Assembly (NCBI GenBank): GCA_965209015.1
Contig: OZ242367.1
Coordinates: forward strand, 2,232,001-2,296,000
Direction of reading: 5' to 3'
Length of the DNA stretch: 64,000 nt
Origin: Bin80 sp965209015
GTDB lineage: Bacteria; Bacteroidota; Rhodothermia; Rhodothermales; Bin80
The translations under genes were made by a program, and so were the position numbers. Under the pieces are notes generated by a model. The model searched no databases, was not told where the DNA came from, and saw only the letters and a program-made list of their open reading frames with translations. The first letter of the stretch is position 1; each line of letters starts with the position of its first letter. Shown one piece after another: positions 44,483 through 53,999 of the stretch.

Positions 44483-45592
44483 ATGATCCTTAAAACTCCA
44501 CTTTACGAAACACATATTGCCCAGGGGGGACGGATGGTTGAGTTTGGAGGCTATCATATGCCCCTCCAGTATACCAGTATTCTGCAGGAACATATGGCGG
44601 TTCGGACCTCGGCTGGACTGTTTGATGTGAGTCACATGGGAGAAATTTTTGCCATGGGGCCTCATGCAGAGGCTTTTGTTCAACACCTGATTACGAATGA
44701 TATTTCTTGTCTTGACTCCCATCAGGCACTCTATACCTTGATGTGTAATGAGGTGGGTGGAGTCCTGGATGACCTCCTTGTGTATAAAGTTAATGATCAG
44801 GCATTTATGCTTGTGGTTAACGCATCAAATACCGCAAAAGATTTTGCATGGATGCAGGCAAATAATCCCATGCAAGCAGAGTTGTATGATGTTTCAGCAG
44901 AAATGGGACTCCTCGCCCTTCAGGGGCCTAACTCCTTTGAGATCGCCGCAAAGCTTGTTGGAGAGAATATTTTTAAGCTTGGGTCTTACCGGTTCCTGAA
45001 ACCTTCCCCAGGGGATTTTATGGGTTTCAAAAAAGTTATCATTTCCCGGACAGGTTATACCGGAGATCTCGGTCTTGAATTCTATGTTGAATCTGAAAAT
45101 ATCCAGACGCTCTGGAATGCGATCATGGAAGTGGGAAAAGACCATGACCTCCAACCCGTAGGCCTTGGGGCACGTGATACCCTCCGTTTAGAAGCTGGAT
45201 TTTGTCTCTACGGGAACGAGTTATCTGAAGCAATCAATCCATATGAAGCGCGTTTGGGATGGGTCACTAAGTTGAATAAAGAATCTTTTATCGGTCAGGA
45301 TGCGCTATGTGATCTGAAAGCTAGCGGACCTATCCATCTGCTGATTGGACTTGTCATGAACGAGAGAGGAATACCTAGACCAGGTTATCCGGTTGTCTCT
45401 TTATCTGGAGAGCAAATTGGTCAAATCACTAGCGGATCTCAGTCTCCTACAATGGGTTGTGGTATCGCACTTGCCTATGTAAAAAATAAAAAAATGTTCA
45501 CAGCGCCTGGCTCTGAAGTTGGTGTACGTATTCGATCTCGCACACTCTCTTCATCCGTATGCCGTTATCCATTTTATTCAAGACCGAATTAA
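44483..45592 (+). CDS. gcvT: Aminomethyltransferase (glycine cleavage T protein)
   Basis: T protein of the glycine cleavage system, moving the aminomethyl carbon of glycine to tetrahydrofolate. The 369 residues have the family sequence LKTPLYETHIAQGGRMVEFGGY, PLQYTSILQEH, LFDVSHMGEI, NASNTAKDFAWM, RTGYTGDLGLEFYV, GLGARDTLRLEAGFCLYGNE and GWVTKLNKESFIGQDAL. ATG 44483 was chosen; a longer frame beginning at 44444 lies inside tyrA. No gcvH or gcvP is nearby, so the system is split on the genome. Confidence 0.94.
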   Translation: MILKTPLYETHIAQGGRMVEFGGYHMPLQYTSILQEHMAVRTSAGLFDVSHMGEIFAMGPHAEAFVQHLITNDISCLDSHQALYTLMCNEVGGVLDDLLVYKVNDQAFMLVVNASNTAKDFAWMQANNPMQAELYDVSAEMGLLALQGPNSFEIAAKLVGENIFKLGSYRFLKPSPGDFMGFKKVIISRTGYTGDLGLEFYVESENIQTLWNAIMEVGKDHDLQPVGLGARDTLRLEAGFCLYGNELSEAINPYEARLGWVTKLNKESFIGQDALCDLKASGPIHLLIGLVMNERGIPRPGYPVVSLSGEQIGQITSGSQSPTMGCGIALAYVKNKKMFTAPGSEVGVRIRSRTLSSSVCRYPFYSRPN

Positions 45593-45654
45593 CAGTACCT
45601 TTCATCTGGGCTCTGTAAGCCATGTGTTCTCTCCATTAATCTCCCACCCCTCGA

Positions 45655-48111
45655 ATGGCTAAAGTCAAATCCAATCGAAAACGAAGTGGGACGACTCCTG
45701 CTAAGAAGATGGATGCTCCCCGCTCTGGAAGGAGGCAGGAAATCCTCGGTACACTCATTCTACTCATTGGTCTACTCATTGCAGCTAGTGGCATTAGTTA
45801 TTCTGCATCTGACGATCCACTCATTGAGGGGAAATCATTTTGGGAATTGTTTCTTCCTGTTGAATCAAATACGATCAATAATGCGGTTGGGCCTGTTGGT
45901 GCTTGGCTTGCGCATGCGATCGTTCCATCATTCTTTGGATACCCATCTTTATTCCTTATCTCATTGGTGTTTCTGTGTGGTTATACGATTCTTAGAAAAC
46001 GATCATTACGAAGTCTGTATCTTCCAACCTTCCATTTTCTCTGGCTTGTAGCTCTTGTGAGCACCGTATTTGGACGGCTGAACCTGACCTATCTGAATCC
46101 CAATTTAGAAATATGGGCTGGTCAATTCGGAGTGACTGCGGCGCACTGGCTGAACACTGTACTCGGCTGGTTGGGATCATGGATCATGCTCAGCATTATC
46201 TTTATTCTTGGACTCATGCTGCTCATAGATCGAGATATTCAGTATTGGCTGGATCGGGTTGAAAGGTTATGGAAGAACATACACAAATCTATTCGGGAAC
46301 AGGGATCAAAATCACAGAGCCCCATAAAGACAAAAAAATCGACCCAACTGACATCTACCTGGGAAGATTTGGATAAACAAATCAACCCTTCTGATGAGAG
46401 TACGCCGGATGAAACGACCACTGATGAGATAATACCTGATCGGACGACCTCCGATGAAACGATACCAGATGAGGGGGAAGACGCTCTGTTCAATGAAGAT
46501 TCCCCTATTGACTCAACCGAACACGTATTGTCACCAGATGCTGAAAATACGGGATTGAAGCTAAAAGTGACCGGACAGATTACCGAACAGACTGGACAAG
46601 TATCTCGGTCACGAAGTACCGAGATTGATGGAGGATACCGGTATAAATTTCCCCCTATGGATCTGTTGGATTCTACGTCCCAAAAGGAACAGGAGATTGA
46701 CTACCATGAACTAGAAGAGAACAAAACTAAACTAGTCCAAAAACTCGCTCGATACAAGATTGAAATTATTGAGGTGAATGCGACCGTGGGGCCCACAGTT
46801 ACTCTTTATGAACTCACACCTGCCCCCGGTGTGAAGGTCAGCCGAATCAAGTCATTAGAAGACGACCTAGCAATGGTCATGGCTGCTCACGGGATTCGGA
46901 TGATTATCCCCATCCCTGGTAAATCTGCGGTTGGAGTAGAAATTCCTAACAGACAAAGAGAACTCGTACGCGTCCAGTCTGTCCTGAAAACTGCCCGCTT
47001 TCAAGAATCAAAGATGGAATTGCCTGTCGTCCTTGGTAAGACGATTGAAGGAGAGGTTTTTGTTGAGGACTTGACCAAGATGCCGCACCTATTGATTGCC
47101 GGAGCAACCGGATCTGGAAAATCTGTTGGCTTGAATACGCTCATTACTGGCTTCCTATATGCCTGTGACCCGACGGACTTAAAGTTTGTTATGATTGATC
47201 CCAAAAAGATTGAACTTCAACAGTACCGGGGACTTGCCCAACATTTTCTGGCAATTCCAGAAGAGGGAGAAGAGGCAATCATTACCGAAGTCACCGATGC
47301 ACTTGATATCCTTCGTGCATGCGAGCGTGAAATGGGTATTCGCTACGATCTATTGAAACAAGCGGGCGTCCGTGGAATCAAGGATTATAATTCTCGATTT
47401 GCAGACCAAGAGCTTGATCCAGATGCTGGACATAAACATCTTCCTTATGTGGTAATCATCATAGATGAGTTGGCAGATCTTATGATGACGGCAGGCAAGG
47501 ATGTAGAAGCCCCGATTGCTCGACTCGCACAGATGGCCCGCGCAGTGGGTATCCATTTAATACTTGCCACCCAACGCCCTTCGGTTGATGTAATTACTGG
47601 ACTCATCAAAGCAAATTTTCCCGCCCGCGTCGCTTTCCAAGTTGCCTCTAAGGTAGATTCTCGAACTATCCTTGATCAAAACGGAGCTGAGCAGTTGGTT
47701 GGTAACGGAGACATGCTATTTATGAAGGGGAGCAAGATTTTGCGCTTACAGGGCCCATTTGTCTCCGTCAAAGAGGTAGATCGGCTCATGGACCATATCC
47801 GAAAACAGCGAGGATCAGGACCTTATCGATTACCGATGATTGAAAAAGAGCCTGATACGATTCTCTCTGATCAATCGTCTCAGGATGGTGCGACAGATGA
47901 ACTCTTCAATGAAGCAGCCAGAATCATTGTTCGAAATCAACAAGGATCGGTATCCCTCATTCAGCGAAAGTTATCAATTGGCTATACACGTGCTGCCCGG
48001 ATTGTAGATCAACTTGAGCAGGCAGGAATCGTTGGAGGATTCGCTGCGGGTAAACCCCGTGAAGTGCTGATTGCGGATGAAGTAGCGCTTGAAAAGTTTT
48101 TACAGATCTAA
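45655..48111 (+). CDS. ftsK: DNA translocase FtsK/SpoIIIE
   Basis: Septum-located dsDNA pump that clears chromosomes during division and activates dimer resolution. 818 residues: a basic cytoplasmic start, four transmembrane helices (about 30-200), an acidic low-complexity linker with imperfect DE-x-TxDE repeats (about 240-285), an alpha domain and the RecA-like motor with Walker A GATGSGKS at 483-490, Walker B VVIIIDELADLMM, and the C-terminal gamma winged helix (QQGSVSLIQRKLSIGYTRAARIVDQLE) that reads KOPS-type DNA signals. Length is typical for Bacteroidota. The gene before it ends 62 nt upstream. Confidence 0.96.
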   Translation: MAKVKSNRKRSGTTPAKKMDAPRSGRRQEILGTLILLIGLLIAASGISYSASDDPLIEGKSFWELFLPVESNTINNAVGPVGAWLAHAIVPSFFGYPSLFLISLVFLCGYTILRKRSLRSLYLPTFHFLWLVALVSTVFGRLNLTYLNPNLEIWAGQFGVTAAHWLNTVLGWLGSWIMLSIIFILGLMLLIDRDIQYWLDRVERLWKNIHKSIREQGSKSQSPIKTKKSTQLTSTWEDLDKQINPSDESTPDETTTDEIIPDRTTSDETIPDEGEDALFNEDSPIDSTEHVLSPDAENTGLKLKVTGQITEQTGQVSRSRSTEIDGGYRYKFPPMDLLDSTSQKEQEIDYHELEENKTKLVQKLARYKIEIIEVNATVGPTVTLYELTPAPGVKVSRIKSLEDDLAMVMAAHGIRMIIPIPGKSAVGVEIPNRQRELVRVQSVLKTARFQESKMELPVVLGKTIEGEVFVEDLTKMPHLLIAGATGSGKSVGLNTLITGFLYACDPTDLKFVMIDPKKIELQQYRGLAQHFLAIPEEGEEAIITEVTDALDILRACEREMGIRYDLLKQAGVRGIKDYNSRFADQELDPDAGHKHLPYVVIIIDELADLMMTAGKDVEAPIARLAQMARAVGIHLILATQRPSVDVITGLIKANFPARVAFQVASKVDSRTILDQNGAEQLVGNGDMLFMKGSKILRLQGPFVSVKEVDRLMDHIRKQRGSGPYRLPMIEKEPDTILSDQSSQDGATDELFNEAARIIVRNQQGSVSLIQRKLSIGYTRAARIVDQLEQAGIVGGFAAGKPREVLIADEVALEKFLQI

Positions 48112-48142
48112 CTCTGTATTTCTATACTCTAAAATTTAAACT

Positions 48143-48652
48143 ATGTCCACTAATACATCTCCGCTCGTTGGAATTCTAATGGGAAGTGATTCTGATTTCC
48201 CCATCATGCAGAAAGCAACTGATATACTTAAATCGTTCAATATCCCCTTTGAAATGCGAGTGATGAGTGCTCACCGCACGCCCGACCGTGCACATGAGTA
48301 CGCAACTACGGCCCATACTCGTGGAATTAAAGTTCTCATTGCAGGCGCCGGCGTTGCCGCACATCTCGCGGGTGTCCTTGCGGCCAATACCCCACTCCCC
48401 GTACTTGGGGTTCCAATCAATTCGGGGGCACTCAAAGGCCTTGACGCTCTCTTAGCCACAGTACAAATGCCAAGCGGCATTCCAGTTGGGACTGTTGCAA
48501 TTGATGGGTCAAAAAACGCTGCCCTACTGGCAGTGCAAATTCTTGCCACCTCTAACCCCACACTCCAGCAGCGCTTTCTTGACTATAAATCGGCGATGCT
48601 TGATGAAGTGAGTGCCAAAGACCAGCGGGTTCAAGAAATACTACTCGCATAA
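48143..48652 (+). CDS. purE: N5-carboxyaminoimidazole ribonucleotide mutase
   Basis: A step of de novo purine synthesis: N5-CAIR to CAIR. 169 residues with the PurE signature: GILMGSDSDFPIMQKA, MRVMSAHRTPDRAHEYA, VLIAGAGVAAHLAGVLAANT, PVLGVPINSGALKGLDALLATVQMPSGIPVGTVAI. It is 31 nt after ftsK and convergent with mgtE. No purK is adjacent. Start ATG 48143. Confidence 0.96.
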   Translation: MSTNTSPLVGILMGSDSDFPIMQKATDILKSFNIPFEMRVMSAHRTPDRAHEYATTAHTRGIKVLIAGAGVAAHLAGVLAANTPLPVLGVPINSGALKGLDALLATVQMPSGIPVGTVAIDGSKNAALLAVQILATSNPTLQQRFLDYKSAMLDEVSAKDQRVQEILLA

Positions 48653-48721
48653 TTGCTCTCCGTGCAATACACCAAGTCAGCTTGGCGACGCGTTCTGGGT
48701 AAATTGGGATGACGGAGCAAT
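48652..48721. terminator. Structured element between convergent purE and mgtE
   Basis: ATTGCTCTCCGT (48652-48663) pairs with ACGGAGCAAT (48712-48721) with one bulged T. Inside is a second hairpin, CCAAG (48672-48676) and CTTGG (48681-48685). It begins at the purE stop codon and probably marks a transcript end, although no U-tract follows. Confidence 0.4.
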
Positions 48722-48763
48722 CCGTGCTGTCTACCCGATATTGGGCGCCTGATCGTGATGCAC

Positions 48764-50188
48764 TCATATGAACGGTAAATACAGCACTGCAGCCAGCATA
48801 AAAAATACCAAGAGCCCGATAATATCATTACTGGTGGTAATGAATGGGCCGGTAGCCAGCGCAGGATCCACTCCAAACCGATGAAGGAGTAGTGGAATCG
48901 CCGCACCAATCACGGCGGCAAGGATGATCACGATAAAAAGTGACAACCCTGCGGTTGCAGCCAGACGCCAAGGCTCAGGGGCATGCATCACTACGAAAGG
49001 CGAAGTACTTGCGATCCAACCAAACAGAACCAGAACGGCGATCACCATAGCGGCTGCCAGAGCCAGTCCATTGGCCACCGCAACATTTACTTCCTTACTG
49101 ATCCGACGAAGCATATTTACGGACCATACATCACCTGACGCAAGCCCTTGGACAATGATCGCTGAACTTTGAATCCCAGCATTTCCGGCCATAGCCATGA
49201 CTACCGGAATGAATGCTGCAAGAACGGAAGCACGTCGAATATTTTCTTCATATATACCGATCACACTACCTGCAAATACGGCCCCAACCATACCCAAAAA
49301 TAACCAAGGCAATCGACCTCGTGTAATACGATACACGGAATCCGTGGGATCTTCATCACCGGTAATCCCACTTAAACGCTGGTAATCTTCCTCCGCCTCT
49401 TCACGAATAACATCAATCGCATCGTCAATGGTTACATGACCAATCAGATGCTGCTGATCGTCTACGACTGCCAATGAGACCAGATCATACCTTTCCATGA
49501 TGCGGACGACTTCTTCCTGATCTACTTCTGCAGTTACGTAGCGAATATCGGTCCTCATTACATCACCAATCTGCGCATGAGACGGGGACAATAACAGACG
49601 TCGGATCGTAACAAATCCTCTCAATTGTTTCGATTTGTCTGTAACAAATACCACATAAAGATCCTGCGTATTCTCTGCATTTCTACGAATTTCCTCCGTA
49701 GCCTCTGCGACGGTCCAGTCTTTCAGGACAGTAACCACCTCGGTGGCCATAATTCCACCTGCGGTATCTTCACTATATTCAAGAAGACCACGAACTGCTT
49801 CACGATCCTCCAATGCCCGGAGAACTCGTTGGCGAACCATTTCATCCAGATTTCCTAGCACATCTGCTGCATCATCGGATTCCAGCTCATTCAGGAGAGA
49901 GGTAATCCGATTGGTGGAGACTTCGGAAAGCAGGTCTGCGCAAAATGCTTCATCCAATTCTGCCAATACGTTTGCACCTGTAATCGTAGGCAATGAAAGT
50001 GTCAGAGATGCAGCGTGGTCTCGTCGCAACCCAGCCACAAGCAACGCTATATCCGCAGGATGCAGCTCTTCCAGTAACTCTATCGCTGCACTTAAATCAT
50101 TTTTTTCAAGATAGATCTCAACTTCCTGAGCGATTGCTTCATTCAATTCCTGAGGAGCAGAGGTCGCATTCGAAATGGGAGTGGACAT
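48764..50188 (-). CDS. mgtE: Magnesium transporter MgtE
   Basis: Homodimeric Mg2+ channel of the inner membrane, gated by cytoplasmic Mg2+. 474 residues: an N-terminal helical N domain (about 15-145, EELHPADIALLVAGL, LLNELESDDAADVLGNLDE), two CBS domains (about 145-270; DLYVVFVTDKSKQLRGFVTIRRL, SLAVVDDQQHLIGHVTIDDAIDV), a connecting helix, and five transmembrane helices with the selectivity-filter region VIMAMAGNAGIQS-type (PVVMAMAGNAGIQSSAI) and PLLLHRFGVDPALATGPF. ATG 50188 was preferred; a GTG at 50197 overlapping the rsmA stop is also possible. Probably cotranscribed with rsmA. Confidence 0.95.
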   Translation of the reverse strand: MSTPISNATSAPQELNEAIAQEVEIYLEKNDLSAAIELLEELHPADIALLVAGLRRDHAASLTLSLPTITGANVLAELDEAFCADLLSEVSTNRITSLLNELESDDAADVLGNLDEMVRQRVLRALEDREAVRGLLEYSEDTAGGIMATEVVTVLKDWTVAEATEEIRRNAENTQDLYVVFVTDKSKQLRGFVTIRRLLLSPSHAQIGDVMRTDIRYVTAEVDQEEVVRIMERYDLVSLAVVDDQQHLIGHVTIDDAIDVIREEAEEDYQRLSGITGDEDPTDSVYRITRGRLPWLFLGMVGAVFAGSVIGIYEENIRRASVLAAFIPVVMAMAGNAGIQSSAIIVQGLASGDVWSVNMLRRISKEVNVAVANGLALAAAMVIAVLVLFGWIASTSPFVVMHAPEPWRLAATAGLSLFIVIILAAVIGAAIPLLLHRFGVDPALATGPFITTSNDIIGLLVFFMLAAVLYLPFI

Positions 50189-50193
50189 TAAGA

Positions 50194-51003
50194 TCACCTA
50201 ATATCTAAAGAATGAGGGTAAACTTTGGGGCGATCTTGAAAGTAGCGGGCAAGCATCACATAATCCTCTGGAAACAACTCTTCTGCACGGGATCGCTTCC
50301 AACGATCAGGTATATCCGTAGCCCACTGCTTGAAACTGTTCCGCAGAATCTTTCGTCGCATCCCAAATCCCGCGCGGACCACGGCGTGCAAAAGAGCAGG
50401 ATCTACATCTGGAGCGCTCACTCCTGCAAAATCTAGTTGAATTACACTGCTCTCAACGGTTGGTTTTGGAGAGAAGACATTCCGACTGACCTGAAATAAT
50501 ATGCGGGGCCGTGCATAGAGCTGCGAAAGTACACTTGGGATCCCATAGGCTTTAGTCCGAGGCTTTGCAACAATTCGATTCGCAACCTCCCGTTGTACCA
50601 TTAGGACCGCTTCTGCCATAACATCATGCGCGGCAAGTAGTCCAAAGAGAATCGGACTGCTGATGTTATAGGGCAAATTTCCAATAATATGCAGTGGAGG
50701 ACTACCCGAACTCTTCCAATCAACCGAAAGCACATCCATATGTCGCACCATCAACTCAGGATAGGTACTGCGTAGATGTGTTACTGCTTTTTCATCTATC
50801 TCAATTGCTTCAAAGTTTGCATACTTCTGAAAAAGTAACTCGGTCAATGCACCCGTACCCGGACCAATCTCAATCACACTTGCATGTTTAGGCGCACTCA
50901 ATGCTCCGACAATACGACGAACCGTATTGGGATCAATCAGGAAATGCTGCCCTAGACTTTTTTTAGGTGGAATCGGCGATTTCACGGTACTAGTTTCGGT
51001 CAA
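50194..51003 (-). CDS. rsmA: 16S rRNA dimethyladenosine transferase
   Basis: KsgA/RsmA dimethylates A1518 and A1519 in helix 45 of 16S rRNA with S-adenosylmethionine. 269 residues with KKSLGQHFLIDPNTVRRIV, EIGPGTGALTELL (SAM site), NLPYNISSPILFGLL (catalytic N-L-P-Y), and the C-terminal helical domain NVFSPKPTVESSVIQLDF. The start appears to be TTG (51003), overlapping the TGA of the VWA gene; a GTG six codons later is an alternative. The two neighbours on both sides overlap or touch, so VWA-rsmA-mgtE likely form one transcript. Confidence 0.93.
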   Translation of the reverse strand: MTETSTVKSPIPPKKSLGQHFLIDPNTVRRIVGALSAPKHASVIEIGPGTGALTELLFQKYANFEAIEIDEKAVTHLRSTYPELMVRHMDVLSVDWKSSGSPPLHIIGNLPYNISSPILFGLLAAHDVMAEAVLMVQREVANRIVAKPRTKAYGIPSVLSQLYARPRILFQVSRNVFSPKPTVESSVIQLDFAGVSAPDVDPALLHAVVRAGFGMRRKILRNSFKQWATDIPDRWKRSRAEELFPEDYVMLARYFQDRPKVYPHSLDIR

Positions 51004-52100
51004 TGCAAGCGCTTACGCCGATTGCGTACATAGTCTTCAAACAGAAACTCACCCAGGTTATCTAGGTCTGCATAGTAAGCCCGTCCATGGTTCGCATCTG
51101 TAAGTTGTCGAACAAATCCTTGGAGGTATGGATCCCGTGCAATCATGAATGTGGTGATTGTGATTCCCTCCCGACGACAGATTACAGCTTCATCCAATAC
51201 CTTATTCACTATTTTTCGATCCAGCCCAAACACATTCTTATACAGCTGTCCTTGATCAAAATGGCAACTGGGCTTGCCATCGGTGATCATAAATATCTGC
51301 TTATTCCGATTTTTACGCCTACGTAGAATTTCGCGTGCCCGTTGGAGTCCTGCATGCGTGTTCGTGTGATAAGGTCCAACCTGTAAATACGGCAAGTCTT
51401 TGATAGATACCTCCCACGCATCATCTCCAAATGCTACAACGTCAAGCGTATCCTTGGCATAGCGGCGGAGGATTAATTCGGCGAGTGCCATTGCCGTCTT
51501 ACGGGCAGGGGTAATACGATCCTCCCCATAGAGAATCATAGAATGGCTGAGATCAATCATGAGTACGGTGGACTGGTTTGACTGATGATCGGTTTCATGA
51601 ACCGCATAATCCTCTTCCAGTAGAGACCAATCATCAATTCCACCTCGTCGATAGGAATTCGAGAGTGTATCGGTCACATTAAGCAGGTGTGGGTCATCTC
51701 CAAATTTCCATGGCCTAGTTTCTGGTAGGCGCTCATCTCCAGATCCCTCAAATGGTGTTTGATGCTGTCCTCGACCTGCTTTACGGAGTTGACGGAAAAT
51801 TTCTTCCAGAGAATGATCCCGTAGACTACGTTCCGTCTTTGCGGTGATCTGTATGATCCCCCCTCCACTTTCTTGAAGGTATCCCCTAGATTTTAGCTCC
51901 TCAATGAAATCTCCAATTCCAGACTTTGAATCAGTGAGGCCATACCGCTCATCCAACTGGGTAAGCCAGTTCAGTGCTTCACCAGCGTCTCCGGCAGTAA
52001 ACTGCAAGAGTTGTTGAAAAAGGTCAAACAACTGCTCAAATGAAGTTGGCTTACCACCATGCTTCTGTTCATCCCACTGTAGATACTTGAAGGGTGTCAT
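51000..52100 (-). CDS. von Willebrand factor A domain protein
   Basis: A 366-residue soluble protein without signal peptide or membrane segment. The N-terminal ~170 residues are helical with no recognised domain. The VWA domain follows, with the metal-site motif DLSHS (D183, S185, S187), TPARKTAMALAELILRRYAK and FMITDGKP (second metal Asp). Such VWA proteins usually partner a MoxR- or ChlI-type AAA+ ATPase, but no ATPase gene is present here, so the partner would be encoded elsewhere. Start ATG 52100; its stop overlaps rsmA. Confidence 0.85.
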   Translation of the reverse strand: MTPFKYLQWDEQKHGGKPTSFEQLFDLFQQLLQFTAGDAGEALNWLTQLDERYGLTDSKSGIGDFIEELKSRGYLQESGGGIIQITAKTERSLRDHSLEEIFRQLRKAGRGQHQTPFEGSGDERLPETRPWKFGDDPHLLNVTDTLSNSYRRGGIDDWSLLEEDYAVHETDHQSNQSTVLMIDLSHSMILYGEDRITPARKTAMALAELILRRYAKDTLDVVAFGDDAWEVSIKDLPYLQVGPYHTNTHAGLQRAREILRRRKNRNKQIFMITDGKPSCHFDQGQLYKNVFGLDRKIVNKVLDEAVICRREGITITTFMIARDPYLQGFVRQLTDANHGRAYYADLDNLGEFLFEDYVRNRRKRLH

Positions 52101-52549
52101 GATCAGTTCAGTTGTTAGAATTACCTCGGATTACACTCTATTAACGATTCCCCAGGGATGAGAATGAAAAAGGAACCTGCTACCTGACACAGCCCCTTGC
52201 TCTTCAAATTCCCGTGAAACGTTCATGACTTTTGTAATTAGAGGAAACTAGACTTTCATCTGTGTACCCAGTTCGTTGATCAGTGATCCTATCCAGATGA
52301 GGTTTGCCTCATGGGGGCCGTCTGAAATCTCCAAAATCCTTGGGGAATCCTTGTCATGAAATTAACAATGTTCTCTACGTCTTCAACAAGACCCTAATGA
52401 CATTTTGCAGCGCAAATTCATTTTGATCAAGGTTATATTTGATCAAATATTCTCTACCTCAGTTAATTTGATTGCGTTATCCCGGGTAATTTCTAGATTT
52501 TTCATCCGTACCACTCATTTTTCACAGCGCACCAGAGTGCCATAAAATT
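52101..52549 (+). other. Intergenic region upstream of fic
   Basis: About 450 bases between the divergent VWA and fic genes. It includes two TTGATCAA palindromes (52423-52430 and 52439-52446), 16 bp apart centre to centre, i.e. on one face of the helix, about 105 bp before fic: a possible operator for a dimeric regulator. Nothing else was recognised. Confidence 0.4.
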
Positions 52550-53742
52550 ATGAGCAATCGAAAGTATGTGCGTACGCACCCATGGATAAATTTTAATCAC
52601 TCTTTGAAGCGAGCTACTGCCTCTTTCTGGTCATTACTTAGTGAGACAGTTACTCGGATTGATCAGAATACTCAGGCAGTTCTAGCCCCATCTGTTGCCC
52701 GAGAACTTCACAAGATTTATTTGATCAAAGGAGCTCAGGGTACGACTGCAATCGAGGGAAATACACTCACCGAGGAACAGATAAAGCTATTCTGGAGGGA
52801 TATCTAAACCTTCCCAAGTCTCAGGAATACCTTCAACGTGAAGTGGACAATGTTCTCAGTGCTTTCAATAAGATGCTTGGAAACATTGCGAATAAAAAAA
52901 CACCTGCACTGACACCCGACTGGATCTCTGAGGCGAATCGCCAGCTACTTTCTGGGCTTGAAGGGCATCTTGAAGAGGGAGTCGTCCCAAGTGAGATCCC
53001 ATCATTTTCAGTTGGAGTTTTTCGGTACAGAGGTGCCCCCAGAGAGGACTGCGCCTTACTTCTTGATCAACTCTATAAGTGGCTTGAGGAAGACCATTGG
53101 TCATTAAATCTGAATGATCAATATTCTAATCGTATCGCTTCAGCCGTTCTACGGGCAGTCTATATTCATTTGTATCTGGCGTGGATCCATGCCTTTGGAG
53201 ATGGTAATGGACGCACTGCCCGATTAGCAGAATTCATGATTCTTGCGAGGGAAGGTATCCCATCCCCCTGCGCTCATCTTCTCAGTGACCACTACAACCT
53301 CACTCGATCCGAGTACTACAGACAGCTTGATCGTTCAAGCCGAGCCAAATCTGGCCGTGGAAACCCCATGGATTTTCCATATTACTCCATGGAGGGGCTT
53401 GTTGACGGTCTTCGGAAACAAAATCGAACTGTTGAAAGGATGCAAGCACATCTCGCATGGGAGCATTATGTATACACCAGATTCAAGCAAATCCCTCAAT
53501 CAATCGCAATGCGGCGACGGCGGGAGGTGGCTTTAGCTCTCAGCAAAGCATCTAGGCCGGTTCATAAGAAGGACATCACGGACCTAACTCCAAATCTTGC
53601 AAGGTTGTATGCATCAAAAACAATCAAAACACTTGCTCGCGACATGAATTGGTTGGTAGAGAGAGACTTTCTGGAAAGGCTGAGTACGGGCTACCGAGCA
53701 CAAGTTGAAAAAATGTATACCTTCCGACCGATGACAGCATAA
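52550..53742 (+). pseudogene. Fic-domain protein, interrupted by one frameshift
   Basis: Fic enzymes usually transfer AMP to target proteins. The gene reads in two frames: codons from ATG 52550 to TAA at 52807, then the frame containing 52843 to 53742. They join at about 52784 where EEQIK in the first frame continues as AILEGYLNLP in the second; one extra A in ATAAAGCT would restore the frame. The intact protein would have ~397 residues. The N-terminal half has the inhibitory motif TTAIEGN ([S/T]xxxE[G/N]); the catalytic motif HAFGDGNGRTAR is complete in the second part. A C-terminal winged-helix-like tail follows. This is a class II (N-terminally autoinhibited) Fic layout. Either a recent null mutation or a sequencing error. 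Confidence 0.88.
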
Positions 53743-53999
53743 AGCAATGCCTCGTTTCTAACCTTAATGCGCATTATCTAATATTTGGAGTAAGATGTGA
53801 ATAGCTGAAAATTTGGAAATATCCCCAGCGAAATCACCAGTGATTTGACACTCCACCTACTTTTCAACCAATATTTGTATCGGTCATATCACTGCTGAAA
53901 TATCGTCTTTCAGTCAGTCGGATCTATTACTCTGAATCATCTCAATCGAACCTTACTACTCAAGAAAAGTATCCGCATAGATCGTACTAATATAATTTA

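Noticed and set aside
46380..46500. Repeats of DETTxDE-type codons in ftsK considered as a tandem DNA repeat
   Set aside because: They are the low-complexity acidic linker of FtsK, imperfect at the DNA level and expected for this family.
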